From contig OX442323.1 in assembly GCA_949358305.1 (NCBI GenBank), forward strand, positions 3,782,001-3,846,000: DNA of 64,000 bases, in the 5' to 3' direction. The notes under the pieces were generated by a model, which was not told where the DNA came from, searched no databases, and saw nothing but the letters and a program-made list of their open reading frames with translations. Positions 32,101-45,170 of the stretch are shown here, piece after piece. Numbering within the stretch: position 1 is the stretch's first letter; the number at the start of each line of letters is the position of its first letter. The translations under genes were made by a program, and so were the position numbers. This DNA is from Strigamia acuminata. Lineage: Eukaryota; Arthropoda; Chilopoda; Geophilomorpha; Linotaeniidae.

Positions 32101-35100
32101 GCGCCGAATAAATGCGAATTTGGTCGCTAATAGGCCTGAAATTGTAATCACGTCCTAAAATTCTATACAATTGTTGTTATCATTATCAAACACACTTTGT
32201 TATCCATCCACCCTACACCTATTCTAAAAATAAACCAGTAGGTTCTTCTGTCAAGGACACGAGGCAACAAAAAAGGACTATAAAAATGATTTAAAAATAG
32301 CACGAGTGTTTTATCTAGCAGCAAAAAAGAGAACCAAGGCCTATTCTATCTGAGATAATAAATTGCTAACTGGCCATGAGGCAAGTGCACACAATGGTTT
32401 GGATTTGCATGAGTACAATGTGTTGGTGGATGGCTTGGAGGAAAAGGAGAGTTAAAACAAACTATCGAAGTATTTGTGGTTGTTGCACAAAGATAGGGAA
32501 TCAATAAACGGCGGTATTGACAGACTGAATGTATTAGTTTATAGGCCTTTTACGTATAAAGTGGCTTTTTTGAAGTGAGAGGCTTGACTTTTATTTTCTT
32601 GTACAAAAGGGATGTACAAAATGAATTTTTTTGATGTTTTTAGACGAAATTTAGTTTTTTTTAAATATTTTTATGATGAACTGATTTTTTTTGTAGACAT
32701 TTTTAGACAAATTGATTTTTTTTAGATTTTTTTTTTAGATATTTTTAGACAAATTGATTTTTTATTAGATATTTTTAGACAAATTGATTTTTTTTTTAGA
32801 TAGTTTTAGACAAATTGATTTTTTTTTAGATATTTTTAGACAAATTGATTTTTTTTTTTAGATATTTTTAGACTAAACTAAATTATTTTTTTTTTTTAGA
32901 TATTTTTAGACTAAACTGAATTATTTTTTTTTAGATAGTTTTAGACAAATTGATTTTTTTTTAGATATTTTTAGACAAATTAATTTTTTTTTTTTAGATA
33001 TTTTTAGACTAAACTGAATAATTTTTTTTTTTTTAGATATTTTTAGACTAAACTGAATTATTTTTTTTAAAGATATTTTTAGACAAATTGATTTTTTTTA
33101 GATTTTTTTAAACTAAACTAAATTTTTTTTTTTTTTTTTAGATTTTTTAGACTAAACTGAATTTATTTTTTAGACATTTGTATACCAAAAATAAATATAT
33201 ATTTTAAAAATCTTTCTATTTTGTCTAAAAATGTCTAAAAAAAATTACTTTTATCTAAAAAAAAATCAGGTTTGTCTAAAAAATCTAGTTTTGTCTAAAA
33301 AATCCAGTTTTGCCAAAAAAATCCAGTTTTATCTGAAAAAAAATTCAGTTATGCCGAAATAAAATTCAATTTTGTTTAAAAAAAATTCAGTTTTGTCTAA
33401 ACATGCCAAAAAATATTTTTTAGACATTTTTAGACATTAGTAAACCCAAAAAAACCTTGAATATGTCAAGTTTAACATTCTACTGTGTACAACCCACCAC
33501 GGCCAATTACCATATGTTTTCTACAGCGCTGAAATCCAGAGATTTACCTCAATAAATCAGAGACCGGAGATAGAAAACCAACTCCGGAAACTTTGTCGTA
33601 AACTCAAGAGGCCGCATCGTAGCAACTCCAACCAAAAATTGATTTTTTCTTCATTAAATTCCACCTAACTTATTTATATTCATCTTATAATTCTATTTTC
33701 TCATTCATCTTTCACAATGAATGAGTTTTTCCTGCTATGTAATCAATGAAACATCACTTAGTGGAATTAAAAAATAAATAAAAAGAAAAATATTAAATTT
33801 TAAATCGACTAAAGTAGAAACCCCAGACGGAAAAAAAAACCCGAGTGAAAGTGGTTTTATAACCTGATATGCATTGTCATGTAATAATTAGTACATGAAT
33901 GATGTGAATAATATTTGTGCCAGATGTGGGACACACCTGCAAAATCAATCCAATGGCCTTGGAAAACTGGACCTTGTCCCAGACACAGAACTCCTCGTTC
34001 GTACGATTATTGGCCGCCATTTTCTTATCGCTTCGCGTGTTCGTTTCGTTGATTTAAATTCACGAAATACCTATTTAATGACATTGTTTATCGTCTGGGA
34101 TGATTTGCATTCAATTTTTGGTTCGAAATCGTGAAAATTTGGTAAAAACCACAGTCTATAATCGTAATTATTTTGGTTTTAACTCACCACGTTGGATCAA
34201 GTAAATGAAATCCCATAATACTCCTAACTGTGATGATTTGCATTCATTTTTTGGTTCGAGTAAAAATAAAATTACTATAGACAAATTCAATGAAATAAAA
34301 TAGAAATAAATAAATCCAAATTTAGTTGCATTGGACTTGTTGCCAATTTCGATGTTTACTTTGAAAAAAAATGTGTTTCAGGCTCAAGTCCAAAGCTTCA
34401 AACTGTTGTACAGCCAATTTTGTTACTGTCAATTCGAATTTTTCACACTCCACAAAACATTGCATAGGAATGTGAACTTTGTTTCACATTAAACCACAAT
34501 CAAAACTCTAAATAACTGCAATGCAAATTTCCATTTCTGTGCACAAAACGTCCTCTCATTCCCTTTTATTAAAACTAAAATCTAAAAAAATAAATAAATA
34601 TTAATTCTTCCACATGAAAAATTTAATATCACTTTAATGGGTTGGCAGTTTAATTCTTTTCTAAATAAAAAAATTGGAGAAAAATTTCAACTCCACCTCT
34701 CTCTGCCAATTACCAACAACAAGGGCATTTAATGATTCAGAAAATTCCTATTTTAAGCCTCCTGGAAAATTACATCATTTATTTAATGCTTATTCACGAG
34801 TTTTCCAATCTTTATTCGCAATTAATCGATAAGAAAAAATTAAAAACATCGAGCTGGATGTTTTATAGTCATTCTAACGGGCCAAAAAGCCAGCTGTAAA
34901 CCATTTGATAACATTTTAGTGGAGCTAAGCTGCGAGAGTCTGTAAGTCTGTTAATCTTTAGGCCTAAGTACGCGAAAAAAGAGCAGAATGTCAAAAGTTC
35001 ACTCGATAGTTTTCCAATTAAAAACTTCTGACACTTTTCATATTTATTGCTAATTGGCTAATTGTCGGAAGAGTGGAAAAAAACAATTGCAATCCGTGTA

Positions 35101-37543
35101 AAATTCGTCAGAAATGAAACAAAAAACAAAAATCGTCTTTAAAACAATAACAAGCACCTGCAACACGTGATTTCCCCATAACCCTCCCCAACCAAATCAC
35201 TTTGTTTACTTTTTTCCACCTTTTTTGGAAATTGGATTGCTTTTATTGCCCAATACTTGTGCAAACCACAGCGTTATAAATAAATGTGAGTGCATAAAAA
35301 GGGGAAATTGTTGAGTAAACGACGTCAGCATAAGTTGAATAAAAAGGAGGGAAAAAATAGATTAATTTTTTTGTTGTTGTTGGAATGTAATGAGAGGTAG
35401 GCCTTAATCAGTTTAGGCTACTAGATCATGGCCATTTCTGTTGCCATGCTGTCTGCCTATTCTAAAGTAGGCGGGCTATGAATCATCGTAGCTACAGGCT
35501 TTCGAAGCCATTGCTCCGTCGATCGGGGGCACGTGGGAACAACATCTGCCACACATAATTGTACCCAAATGTGTTCAAGTGCCATCTTTTTCATTAAGTA
35601 AAAAAAAAAAAATTTAAATTGTAAAAATAATTTGTTTTGTTTCGTTTTCAATTGAAAAAATCAACTTAAAAGTAGGAGGCAATTGTAATAAATAAATAAA
35701 TGAAATATACACAATATTATAATGTTTTTGTTCTTATTTTGGTGTTTTTGGTGCTTTTTATTTTTTTTTAAATATGTTTTTGTAAGTTTTTGGGTGTTTT
35801 TCGTATTATTTTGTTAGTTTTTGGGTGTTTTTCGTATTATTTTGTTAGTTTTTGGGTGTTTTTCGTACTATTTTGTTAGTTTTTGGGTGTTTTTCGTATT
35901 ATTTTGTTAGTTTATGGACGTTATTTTGTATTTTTCGTGATTTGGATGTTTTATTATTGTTTTTTTAAATTTATTTTGTGTTGTTTTTATTATTTTTGGA
36001 TGTTGGGTGTTTTTGTTGTGTTTTATTTATGTTTTTGCCATTTTTTTTAGGTCTTTTTGGTATTTGTTTGAAGTTTTAAGATGTTTATATGTCGGAATTT
36101 AAGCATTTATGGACAAATTTGACACAATTTACACATTTATCCGTTCCCTACACATTACGTAACTAAATATTTGGATTACGTCAACTACTCTAACTTTTTA
36201 AAAACGCCAACAGCAACAATTTTAACATCGATTAAAATAACATCAAATTATTAAGCAAAAAAAATAATTTTGATGCCCTATAGAACAGGCTCCAAGGTTA
36301 GTTTTATGCTAAGTCCGGCACATATTTACTCGAAAAAATGACTCATCAAAAAAAATAAAATAAATTGAAATTTGCAGATAAAAATGTTTAAAAAAAAAAT
36401 AGAAATTTTATTAATAATATCAGTTAATTCTCGAATTAATTTTTTTCCCAAAAAATTAAATTTTTTTTTAAATGTGGAAATTTAAAACTGAAAAATTTGA
36501 AATGTTGTTTCTCTTATCTGTAGAAAATATCCAGCAAGATTAGCCAATTAGCTGCTATTTTTATCTCATCAAATAGACAACTCAAACAGCTGAGATGTGG
36601 CCATTAAATTGTTTCATATTTCAACAAGAATGCTGACATCTTTTGTTATCCACTGATTAAAGAGTTTGGCTCATTTCAAATCCAAATTACAAGGATCACA
36701 TTTAATGCCTTTGGCATCTGCTTTCAGGTTCATGGCCCCCCTATTGGCATATCACTTTGCCTTTAATCATTTAATTTCTCCTCCAATCTTCAATAAAATC
36801 CAATTTCACTCGCGCAATAGCGGGAAGAAAGTGCTCGTTCAAATTCCAGTTCACAAGTGAGAAATGTTTGTGTTTGAATTCGTGTCAGTATCCATAGATA
36901 CCACTCACTCTTTTCTTTACACGGTTTTTATATTGTTGTATATATATTTTTCTGTGGATAGGCCTATATTTTAATCGATATATTTTGTAACTATGACATC
37001 GAGGTGAACAAACTGAGACAGAAAACGTCTATCTCGTTGAGCAACACCTTCGCGATTTATTTCGGAAATAAAACACTTGTTTTGTTTTATTTATTATTAT
37101 TAAATGAAATTTTTACATTCCTGACATTTGTTTACGTTTTTATTTTTATTTTGTTTACGTCTGTTTTACGAATGTTGTGGCGGTAAGTTTTAATAGGCCT
37201 AACTGGAGTTAGGGTTAATTAATTCATGAGTTGGCTCGGGTGATCAACATGATCCAAAATTAGTTGGTAACCGGTATAAATATTTAATTCCGCTTGGAAT
37301 CTTATTTGCTCTTCACTTTACAAAGGGAAATTAAGAAGACGAAGAGAGAAAATGCAATTTATATCTTCGTGTAGAAAGAGCAACTGAAAAAGTTCAACGA
37401 ACCGTGTCCAAACTTTTTCACTATCCTTTTGATTGAATAAAACCACTCGATAAAACACTATATAGCAAATTTTGGCAGTTTTTTTTTATATATAAAAATC
37501 ATAAATAAAAATTTATTTTTTTTTGTAAAATAAATAAATAAAT

Positions 37544-37577
<34 letters not shown>

Positions 37578-38786
37578 ATAAATTAAAAAAACCAAAACAA
37601 TTTTTTTCTTGGATAAATAAAAAAAAAATGTATGAAAAATTCCTGTTTCTTAAAAATGTAAGGTCAAACATGTAGTTAACATTTCAGATCCATAAACTTT
37701 TCATTTTGAAATTTAATCCAAAGACAATCTTAGCTTACTAATACCATGTTAGTTACGTAACTGAATCTGGACACCAAATTCAATCGGTTTGCCAACTCCA
37801 AACGCGACTATTTTTGTAAACACAAAAACAAAATAACATTTCAACCATAAATTAAATTTATTTAAAAAAAAAAAATAATTTTTTTTTTTTTTTAGAATAA
37901 GTAAAACGATAATATAATGCTAATTAACCCCTGACTTCCTGCCTTTAAACACGACAAGCAGATGTCAGCAAATTTCAAAGTTCACTTTTCTTTTTCAAAT
38001 TTTTCAAATGCAAAATGGCCGTTAAACATTCCAAAAAATAAAAAAATAAATAAAAATACTTTGTTCTCATTAAAAATCCTATTATTCTTTCCATATTTCA
38101 TCCCAGTAACCTACTTGAAATAAAAACACAACTTTCACACTTTCAAACCAAACCAATGACCCAAATCGACTCAAATAAATTCCCAAAAAAAAAACCATTC
38201 CACGACAGTCCCAAACCGACTCAAATCCCCCAAAAAACATTTATTTTCATACCACAAAAATAAAAATTTTCCAAAAAAAAAATATCAAAAAAAATCAAAA
38301 TTAATCAAAAACTCCAAAGTCCCGGGTTAAAGGTGACGCGAGTCCTCGCAAAAGCGCGCAAAAAACCCACGCAACCCTAAAAAAACCAAAAAAAATACCT
38401 ACATACGAAATCATTGGCAGTTTCCAAGCAGCTGCGATGGTCGCCTCGCTATGACACGAGTCCTCAGGTCCGAAAAAGGCGACGGCACCATCGTACCTCC
38501 ACATATCGGTGAGCGCCTTCGCGCCCGGCACCGCATCGCCCTGCGTGTCGCTCCAGACGAAGCGCAGCCGATGGTCGGGCAGGAGCGTCGTCGAGTTGTT
38601 TATTTTATCCACAGCGTATGTCATGGCACCTGAGATGACCAGCCCCTGCCTCTTCAAGTTTTTACCGTTCACATTGGTCAAGTAACCGACCGTGAGCTCC
38701 TTGAGCGCGTCGCACGAGTCCCGCGCGGCGAAAAACAAGAGCGACAACAAAGCGGCGAGCAAAGTAAAAAGCCAGTTCGGGTCCAT
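20193..38786 (-). CDS. Receptor guanylyl cyclase 1 (Gyc76C-like), 20 exons, complete
   Basis: Exons 5' to 3': 38786-38403, 30317-30243, 28190-27944, 27167-27024, 25512-25316, 25096-24958, 24890-24718, 24591-24483, 24415-24337, 24272-24170, 23974-23816, 23681-23577, 23277-23206, 22994-22829, 22763-22614, 22368-22191, 22134-21994, 21933-21566, 21259-21069, 21008-20193. They sum to 3996 nt (1331 residues) and phase agrees at every junction. Start: ACC ATG G at 38786 with a hydrophobic signal peptide (~1-26). The ligand-binding ectodomain extends to ~490, TM ~494-514. The kinase-homology domain (~550-826) has HGN in place of HRD and DFG kept, so it is a pseudokinase. A coiled-coil linker (~827-873) precedes the cyclase domain (~890-1064). 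Metal-binding Asp900 and Asp944, guanine-selecting Glu940 and Cys1012, and N-T-A-S-R are all present. A long Ser/Arg-rich tail ends TESMV, a class I PDZ ligand. It makes cGMP from GTP at the plasma membrane. The long tail with PDZ ligand suggests Gyc76C; orthology is not proven. Confidence 0.93.
21282..21545. repeat. A/T array in a cyclase-1 intron
   Basis: About a dozen copies of a degenerate CCAAAAAATAATTTT unit, alternating with AAAATATTTT. It nearly fills the intron between exons 18 and 19. Its apparent open frame is a simple-repeat artefact. Confidence 0.75.
25191..25308. repeat. Dispersed 118-bp repeat, copy 1 (cyclase-1 intron 5)
   Basis: This stretch (from TGTTGGTTCATTAAACATAA) matches 50301-50418 with roughly six mismatches. 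It sits just beside the donor of exon 5. The second copy sits in an intron of the paralogous gene. Confidence 0.85.
25513..27023. other. Intron 4 of cyclase gene 1
   Basis: Non-coding on the gene strand. It holds a hairpin with arms GTGTGGTTGCTA / TAGCAACCACAC (about 26227-26262), an inverted-repeat element (26636-26879) and a G13 run (26765-26777). At about 25905-25995 is a diverged stretch resembling 29955-30055 (shared AAATGTGTACA and GTAAATAA). A 119-codon plus-strand frame at 26057-26416 resembles no protein I know. Confidence 0.5.
26636..26879. mobile_element. Inverted-repeat element with CATTTTAGCG motifs
   Basis: The arms 26699-26742 and 26836-26879 are inverted copies containing CATTTTAGCGACA and AAACCTAGGTTT. 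They are preceded by a short run of CATTTTAGC units (26636-26700). The centre contains a 13-G run. It has the form of a MITE or fold-back insertion. Confidence 0.6.
28191..30242. other. Intron 2 of cyclase gene 1
   Basis: About 2 kb without coding frames. TATAACATCAACAAATAA near 28580 occurs inverted near 30203, and a stretch at 29955-30055 resembles part of another intron of this gene. These may be the worn ends of old insertions. Nothing else is recognised. Confidence 0.35.
32604..33430. repeat. Fold-back A/T array of TTTTTAGACAAATTGA units
   Basis: From about 32640 to 33190 the unit TTTTTAGACAAATTGATTTT recurs about 15 times with a period near 31. From about 33215 to 33425 complementary A-rich units (GTCTAAAAAA) follow. 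The two halves could pair as a long hairpin, the same design as at 14817-15430. Confidence 0.75.
35786..35915. repeat. 31-bp tandem repeat, four copies
   Basis: The unit, starting GTTTTTGGGTGTTTTTCGTA, is repeated about four times almost without change. One copy has TAC for TAT. Confidence 0.85.
37546..37576. repeat. Poly-T run (31 T)
   Basis: Uninterrupted T homopolymer inside intron 1, preceded by (AAAT)n. An A22 run also occurs at 42217-42238. Confidence 0.8.
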
Positions 38787-39689
38787 GGTTTAATTCGCGG
38801 GCTGTCATGGCCCAAACTCCGCCTCGATCTGGCTCATGGTGACGGTCATGTGAGAACAAGGGGGTCCGCGAGAACACACGCCCAGACGACTAATGCTACA
38901 CGCTTCTGATTCCTGATCCTCATGCCTCGTGACTGCCTCGGCCTGTGCTTGCTTCGTTTGCGCGAGCACATGTGCGCGCATGCGTCGTGATCTTGACTTT
39001 TCGGCGGCGTGTTCGACTGGTTTCGTGAGGTTTGGTGGGGTTTGAGAGGAGGTTTTGTGGGGAAGGGTTTTCGTTGTGGTTTGGTTTGTTTGTGGTGAGT
39101 GGTGATGGAGCGGTTTGTGTTTTTTGTTTCTTGTTTTGTTTGTGGTTGAGGGTTTGGGCGCGAGGTGGCGTGGGGGGTTGGTGATCACGTGGTTGTTTTT
39201 TTTGGTTGGTTTTGGAGCTTTTTCGATCATTGCAGTCGATTTCCGGTTGTCCTATATTTTTTAGGGGGAAGAATGGGTTGATATTTGAGATTTTGAGGGA
39301 ATTTTGTTGGGGGGGAATTTTTTTTTATTTTTATTTTTTTTTGTTTTTATTTTTTTTGGGGAAAATTAAAAAATAATTTTTTTTGTGGGGGGAAATAAAG
39401 ATTGGAATTTTTTTGTTGTTGAGGTTTTGGTGACAAGTTTGAGTGTTGGTGACAGTTTGATTGGGAAATTGATGCGTTTTCATTGTGAAATGGAAACATA
39501 TGTTGATGTGTGGAAGTTGTATTAATAAATCCAAGGTTGACCTGTCACTTTACTGTCTTGTTAGAGCAATAAACCTTGAGAGAGGAAAATCGACCTTGAA
39601 AACCGACAAAAAGTGTTTTAAATTAATATGTGAAAAAATTATTCAGATTTTGGAAAAAAGATTTTGATTTTAATTTTTTTTTTATAAAT

Positions 39690-40480
39690 TTTGAAAACAA
39701 AATTCGAATTTTTACATCAATTTTTACATAAAATTCGATTTTTACATCAATTCTTACATAAAATTCGATTTTTTACATTAATTTTTACATTAAATTCGAT
39801 TTTTACATCGATTTTCACATAAAATTCGATCTTTTTCAGAAATTTCACACAAAATTCGAATCTTTCCTAAAAATTCCATACAAAATTCGAATTTTTACAT
39901 CAATTTTTACATAAAACTCGATTTTTACTTCAATTTTTACATAAAATTCGATTTTTTTACATTAATTTTTACATAAAATTCGATTTTTTATATCGATTTT
40001 CACATAAAATTCGTTTTTTTTTTCCAGTAAATTCGATCTTTTTCAGAAATTTTCACATAAAATGAGAATTTTGACAAAAACGTTCACATAAAATTCGAAT
40101 CTTTCCTAAAATTTCACACAAAATTCGAATCTTTTCTAAAAATTCCAAACAAAATTCGAATTTTTACATCAATTTTTACATAAAATTCGATTTTTTTCAG
40201 AAATTTTCACATAAAATTCGATTTTTTCCAGAAATTTTCACATAAAATTCGATTTATTTAAAGAAATTTTCACATAAAATTCGATTTTTTTTTCAGAAAT
40301 TTTCACGTAAAATAAGAATTTTAACAAAAATGTTAATATAAAATTCAAATTTTGACAAAAATAGTCATATAAACTTCGAATATTTCCCTAAAATTTCACA
40401 TAAAATTCAAATCTTTCTTAAAAATTCCACACAAAATCCAAATTCCAACCTAAAATTTCCCACAAATTTTTCAAATTTTT
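39690..40480. repeat. A/T array with TTCGATTTTTACAT units
   Basis: About 25 degenerate copies built from ATAAAATTCGATTTTTACAT and CACATAAAATTCGA, spaced by roughly 30 bp or by 20 bp in parts. No coding content. Confidence 0.75.
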
Positions 40481-41285
40481 ATTTCCCTATTTTTCAACTC
40501 AAACAAACACATTTTTCCGATTATCTGACCATAGGTCAGTCTAAATGACCCACTCAATCCTCAGGTGAGTTCCTGCCCCTTTTCCCCAAGGGCCAAAACA
40601 AAGAAAAGAATAAAAAAAAAAAATAAAAACCAAAAACCGCATGAGTCATGAAAGGGAGAAAAACAGCACCGACCAAATAGGCCTAAAACAAAACGAAAAG
40701 TTCACAAGTGCGAGTGAAAATGCTCGTGGCTCTATTCGGGCCCTTCAACTTTCGTGCCCCAAATGTCGATACACAAAGTGACACTCGACGAACACCATTG
40801 TCACATCACATCGATATCTATCGCACCTAAGTCACAATTCTGAAAACGAGGGCCGCGTCAAGGACATTGGGTCACATGCTGACCACAAACGGGCCATTTC
40901 CATGCTTATTACCCGCTAAATATAGCGAAAGATTTGAATAAAATTCTCGTACTGGCTAAATTATTACAAGGATAAAGGGAGAAAAAAAATGTTTCTGACC
41001 AAGACAACTTGGTACGGGTTCCTGGAATATACAATATGAAATGTGCTGGTCGGTGTATGTCAATATAGGAAGTTGGAATTTACATAGCGGCATTTATTAG
41101 CTCATTAGATTCGCCTCATCAAATTGAATTTAAGCAGAGCTGGCAGAAGAAGCGAAAGCAGAAAATTAAGGTTACAGGTGCGACGGATGTGCGGTGTGTG
41201 TTTGGAGACATACACATGCACTTTGTGCTAATAGGCTTAATGATCGATTTAAAGCCACAAAAAATGGATTTCGGAGCAAAAACAA

Positions 41286-41850
41286 TTAGTTGCTAAGCAA
41301 AAACATCGAATTTCTGAGTAAAAACGTCGAATTTTTGAGCAAAAACGTCGACTTTTTGAGCAAAAACGTCGACTTTTTCAGCAAAAACGTCGAATTTTTG
41401 AGCAAAAACGTCGAATTTTTTAGCAAAAACATTGGATTTCTAAGAAAAAGCATCGAATTTCCGAGCAGAAACATTCCAAGCAGAAATTTCTGAGCAAAAG
41501 CTTAAAAAATGCATGTTTAAGCAAAAAATATTTTCAGCAAAAAATATTTTAAGAAAAAAATATTTTAAGAAAAAAATGCCTTTTTAAGAAAAAAATACAT
41601 TTCTATCCTTAAAGAATGCCTTTCTAAGCATAAAAATACCTTTATAAGCTTGAAAAATGCCGTTTTAAGCTTGAAAAATACCTTTTTAAGCTTGAAAAAT
41701 GCCTTTTAAGCTTGAAAAATGCCTTTAGAAGTTTGAAAAATGCCTTTAGAAGTTTGAAAAATGCCTTTTTAAGCTTGAAAAATGTCTCTGTAAGCTTGAA
41801 AAATGCCTCTATAAGCTTTAAAAATGCCTTTATAAGCAAAAAATGCATTC
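41286..41850. repeat. Two adjacent 21-bp A/T-tract arrays
   Basis: At 41286-41480 the unit is AAAAACGTCGAATTTTTGAG plus C (21 bp). At 41640-41850 the unit is CTTGAAAAATGCCTTTTTAA plus G (21 bp). Each unit holds an A-tract and a T-tract about half a unit apart. The open frames across them are repeat artefacts. Confidence 0.8.
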
Positions 41851-43720
41851 TAAACTGAAATAACGCATTTCTAAGCTGAAATAACGCATTTCTAAGCTGA
41901 AATAATGCATTTCTATGCTGGAATAATTTATATTTACCTCTAAAAATGCATTTCTAAGTTTAAAAATGCACGTCTAAGCTTAAAATTCTCTGCAATTTAA
42001 AGCCAGACCAGCTAATTTCTCGTCGCAAAACGCCTCGTTTTGTAGGCCAAGCAACTTAATTTACCGACGTTTTCAAACACGAAAAGAAACTCAGCATCAA
42101 TTTAACCTAACTTCCTGGATTGTCACATAAAAGACTTTGATTCGTTGGAAAATCACAAACTTATAATTTTAGACTTTCACGAGCGTATAACACGCTTTAT
42201 TTAGATTCCAAAATATAAAAAAAAAAAAAAAAAAAAAATCCCGACCACCGATCTTCCGCTCGTCATTGCTCAAAGAAACCAGCCAAAAAACACACACACT
42301 CGCAGCCCAAACCCTCAAACCACTATCAATCACAACCAGCACCCAAAACGTCTCCCACCCACCGAAAAATGACTGATGGAAACGAACTTTCAGTTAATTA
42401 CTCGCAGAACGGGAACCGAAATTGAAGGAGGCGTGCATCCAATCCAACAAACCGTTCCCTTTCAGCCTAATAACCCAACTACCTGGTCAACCTTGGCCTT
42501 TCGAACACAAATTAGCAGCGAGAAGAGACGAGAAATGCTCCATCGCAGCCCCATCGCGGATGCCGGGTCGGCTCGGCCGCAAAACCTTGCCAAATGCAGT
42601 TTGCACACGTGGAGCCAGCGGTGTAGCTGCATCCTTGGCACCTTGACGACGTTGCATCATAAACAATTGCAAACGACACCCAGACTGGCAACGGCGAGCA
42701 CGATTGTGACACTTAAAAAGCACAAACATGTTTTCCACTTCCCCCCAGCCGCGCGATCGTGCACATTTTTCCAGTTTATTTTCGGTCGTATGCGTCGCTT
42801 AATTCACCTCAAAAATGTGAGATATTCGAAAACCGCGATTCACTTCCGGTGAGAAAAGGCTTAATTTTTAATCAAAAGTTTGCGTCGGAGCCGATTGAAG
42901 CGCAGTAACTCATTGCGCAGCTTCAATTGTGCAAAGATGTCAGTTGCAGTGGAATATAGCCATCTCGAGAGGGCGAGTTCAGCATGTTCGGCCGGAGCAA
43001 CATCAATAACTTCCTCTCAGACACTCCATTTGTCACGTATGGACCTTTTGCGTGGGGAGGTTTGTGGATATTTTATCAATAGGTGGCGGGGTTCATTGCG
43101 TGGATTTTAAATTGAATTTTGGAGTTGAGTAAAAGGTGTTTTGTTTGGTATTGAGTATGCACATTTAAATTAAATATATATTAGTTATGAGTTGTGGGTG
43201 GTATTGTTTGGTTAACGTTTTCTGGTGTAGTTTTTTCCATTCTTTCTTCTGGTGTTTAGTTTTTGACGATCCGAGCTTTTGTTCTCGAGATATTTGCGTT
43301 TTTGTCCCAGGTCGCCATGTTTGATTGCTCCGGTCATTCCTGGATTTCGGATTTTGCGGTACTTATTGTGGATTTTTTCAGTAGGACGAGATCGCGCGAG
43401 ATTTTGCGAGATTGTGAGATTTTATCTAAAGTAACGCGGTATGGTAACAAAAAAAGTGGCAGCGGTTTCTATTTTTTAAACCAGTCTGGTTTAATATATG
43501 TAAACAAGTGCAAATGACTTCATGAATGCGCTTACTGAAAAATATCTCGTCACTTTATCTCGATGCACCAACAATCCCATATTTGGACAGTGCAAAGATG
43601 GATACCAAATCTACATGACAATCTTACATAATTTGTTATTCTAAATATCGGTTCTAGTATGCAGACAAATTACAATTTACAAGATTAAAATTTTGGGAAA
43701 AATTCTGTAGTTCTACCACA

Positions 43721-43868
43721 CGCCACTGGAGCGCTAGTGTGCTAACAGCAGAAACAATTAAAACGTCAGTCAGACCACTCGATCTTAATACAATAAACAC
43801 AAAATAAAAATGGCTGTATCATCTGCTGATCATTTCTAATGTTAGCACACTTGCGCCGCTCTGGTGAG
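43721..43868. mobile_element. Short inverted-repeat element
   Basis: The arm at 43721-43746 (CACTGGAGCGCTAGTGTGCTAAC in outline) is inverted at 43841-43868 with several mismatches. The spacer is about 95 bp. A related end (CCACCAGAGCGCGCTAAC) occurs near 50793. Confidence 0.5.
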
Positions 43869-44639
43869 TAAAATTGTAACCCAACCGAAATTCCCGATTC
43901 CAGGAGTCGACAACCTTTTGAGACGGAAGAGCCAAAAGTTACAATTTAGTTGTTTGGCATTTAGAGAAACCCAATGATCGAACTCAGCTGTTTAATTAAT
44001 CGATTTGCGTAACTATTTGCTTTATTCTTTCCAATAACATTTAATCAAAGTGCCGCGGCACGACGTCAAGTCGTATTCCATGCAAACATGTGATAATTAG
44101 TGGCGAGCCCTGATCTTAGTCCCCTGCTGTCAATTTTATGTCTGATAACTGCACACTGAGCCCAATTAACGAGAACGGATGTGTTGGGTGATCTCACAAG
44201 CAGATTCATCAGGGGACATCACTCACTACAGCTTGTTACACCATTTCCCTCCCCGCAGACCGCAGAGGGATAAGTTACTCATTAAATGGCGACACAAAAC
44301 TTGGAAGCCAATGATGGCAAATTCTCTTCCTCGAGTGATGTATACTCTAAATTGGATTAACCGAGAAGACCATCAAGAAACCCCAACTAAATTATACACT
44401 ACTAATTCAATTTTCATCTTCCACTTTCCTTCAATATGTCACGAAAATCCCACACAGATAAAACATTTTTTTCATGCTGCAGTAGGCCTAAGCGGTTTAT
44501 TGTTAAAGTGAATGTGAATGTGATGTGGCATTCGCATTCTTTTGGCAGTGATGTATCGCGTGGAAAAGGCGGTTTATTGCAACATTGCAATTTTTTTTTC
44601 TCTACAATTTTCACAATTTTTATGATTTTTTAAAAAGAT

Positions 44640-45170
44640 TTTTATGGTTTAATTAATTTTTAAATTTTTTTTTATGATTTTAATTGATTTTTTAAAATAG
44701 ATTTTTATGGTTTAATTAATTTTTAATTTTTTTTTAATGATTTTTATTTTTTTTTAAAAAAGTTCTTTAGGGTTTAATCGATTTTTTCATAGTTTATTAT
44801 GATTTTGATCGGTTTTTTCATAATTTTTCTGCTTTTAATCGATTTTTTCATAATTTTTATGGTTTTAATCGATTTTTTTTATAATTTTTCTGGTTTTAAT
44901 CGATTTTTTTTATAATTTTTCTGGTTTTAATCGATTTTTTCATAATTTTTATGGTTTTAATCGATTTCCTCAAAATTTTAAGCCCTCTAATCGATTTTTT
45001 CAAAATTTTAAGCCTTCTAATCGATTTTCTCAAAATTTTAAACCCTCTAATCGATTTTTTCAAAATTTTAAGTCCTCTAATCGATTTTTTCAAAATTTTA
45101 AGCCTTCTAATCAATTTATTTAAAATTGTAAGCATCCTAATCGATTTTTCAAAATTTTAAATCGCAACTC
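44640..45170. repeat. A/T array with TTTTAATCGATTTTTT units, 30-bp period
   Basis: Repeats of TTAATCGATTTTTTCATAAT and, further right, CTAATCGATTTTTTCAAAAT followed by TTAAGCC, about 30 bp each. It shares the AATCGATTTTTT core with the array at 14817-15125. Long leucine/isoleucine/lysine frames here are artefacts. Confidence 0.75.

Larger units (their letters stand above)
30318..38402. other. Intron 1 of cyclase gene 1 (about 8.1 kb)
   Basis: This large first intron separates the signal-peptide exon from exon 2. It contains A/T arrays (32604-33430 and 35786-35915) and a 31-T run (37546-37576), but no exon, RNA gene or nested gene that I can support. First introns of this size often hold enhancers; none can be named from sequence alone. 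Confidence 0.6.

Noticed and set aside
41286-41493. Open frames on both strands with regular Phe/Leu/Lys/Asn repeats
   Set aside because: They follow exactly from the 21-bp array, whose unit length is a multiple of three. No start context or splice support.
42376-42852. 158-codon plus-strand ORF
   Set aside because: No recognisable motif, an overlapping minus-strand frame of similar quality, and no splice or polyadenylation support. Probably a chance frame in a less A/T-rich patch.
44896-45160. Open frames with Leu-Ile-Asp-Phe and Leu-Lys-Ile repeats
   Set aside because: Translation of the 30-bp A/T array; the same in both directions. Not protein-coding.
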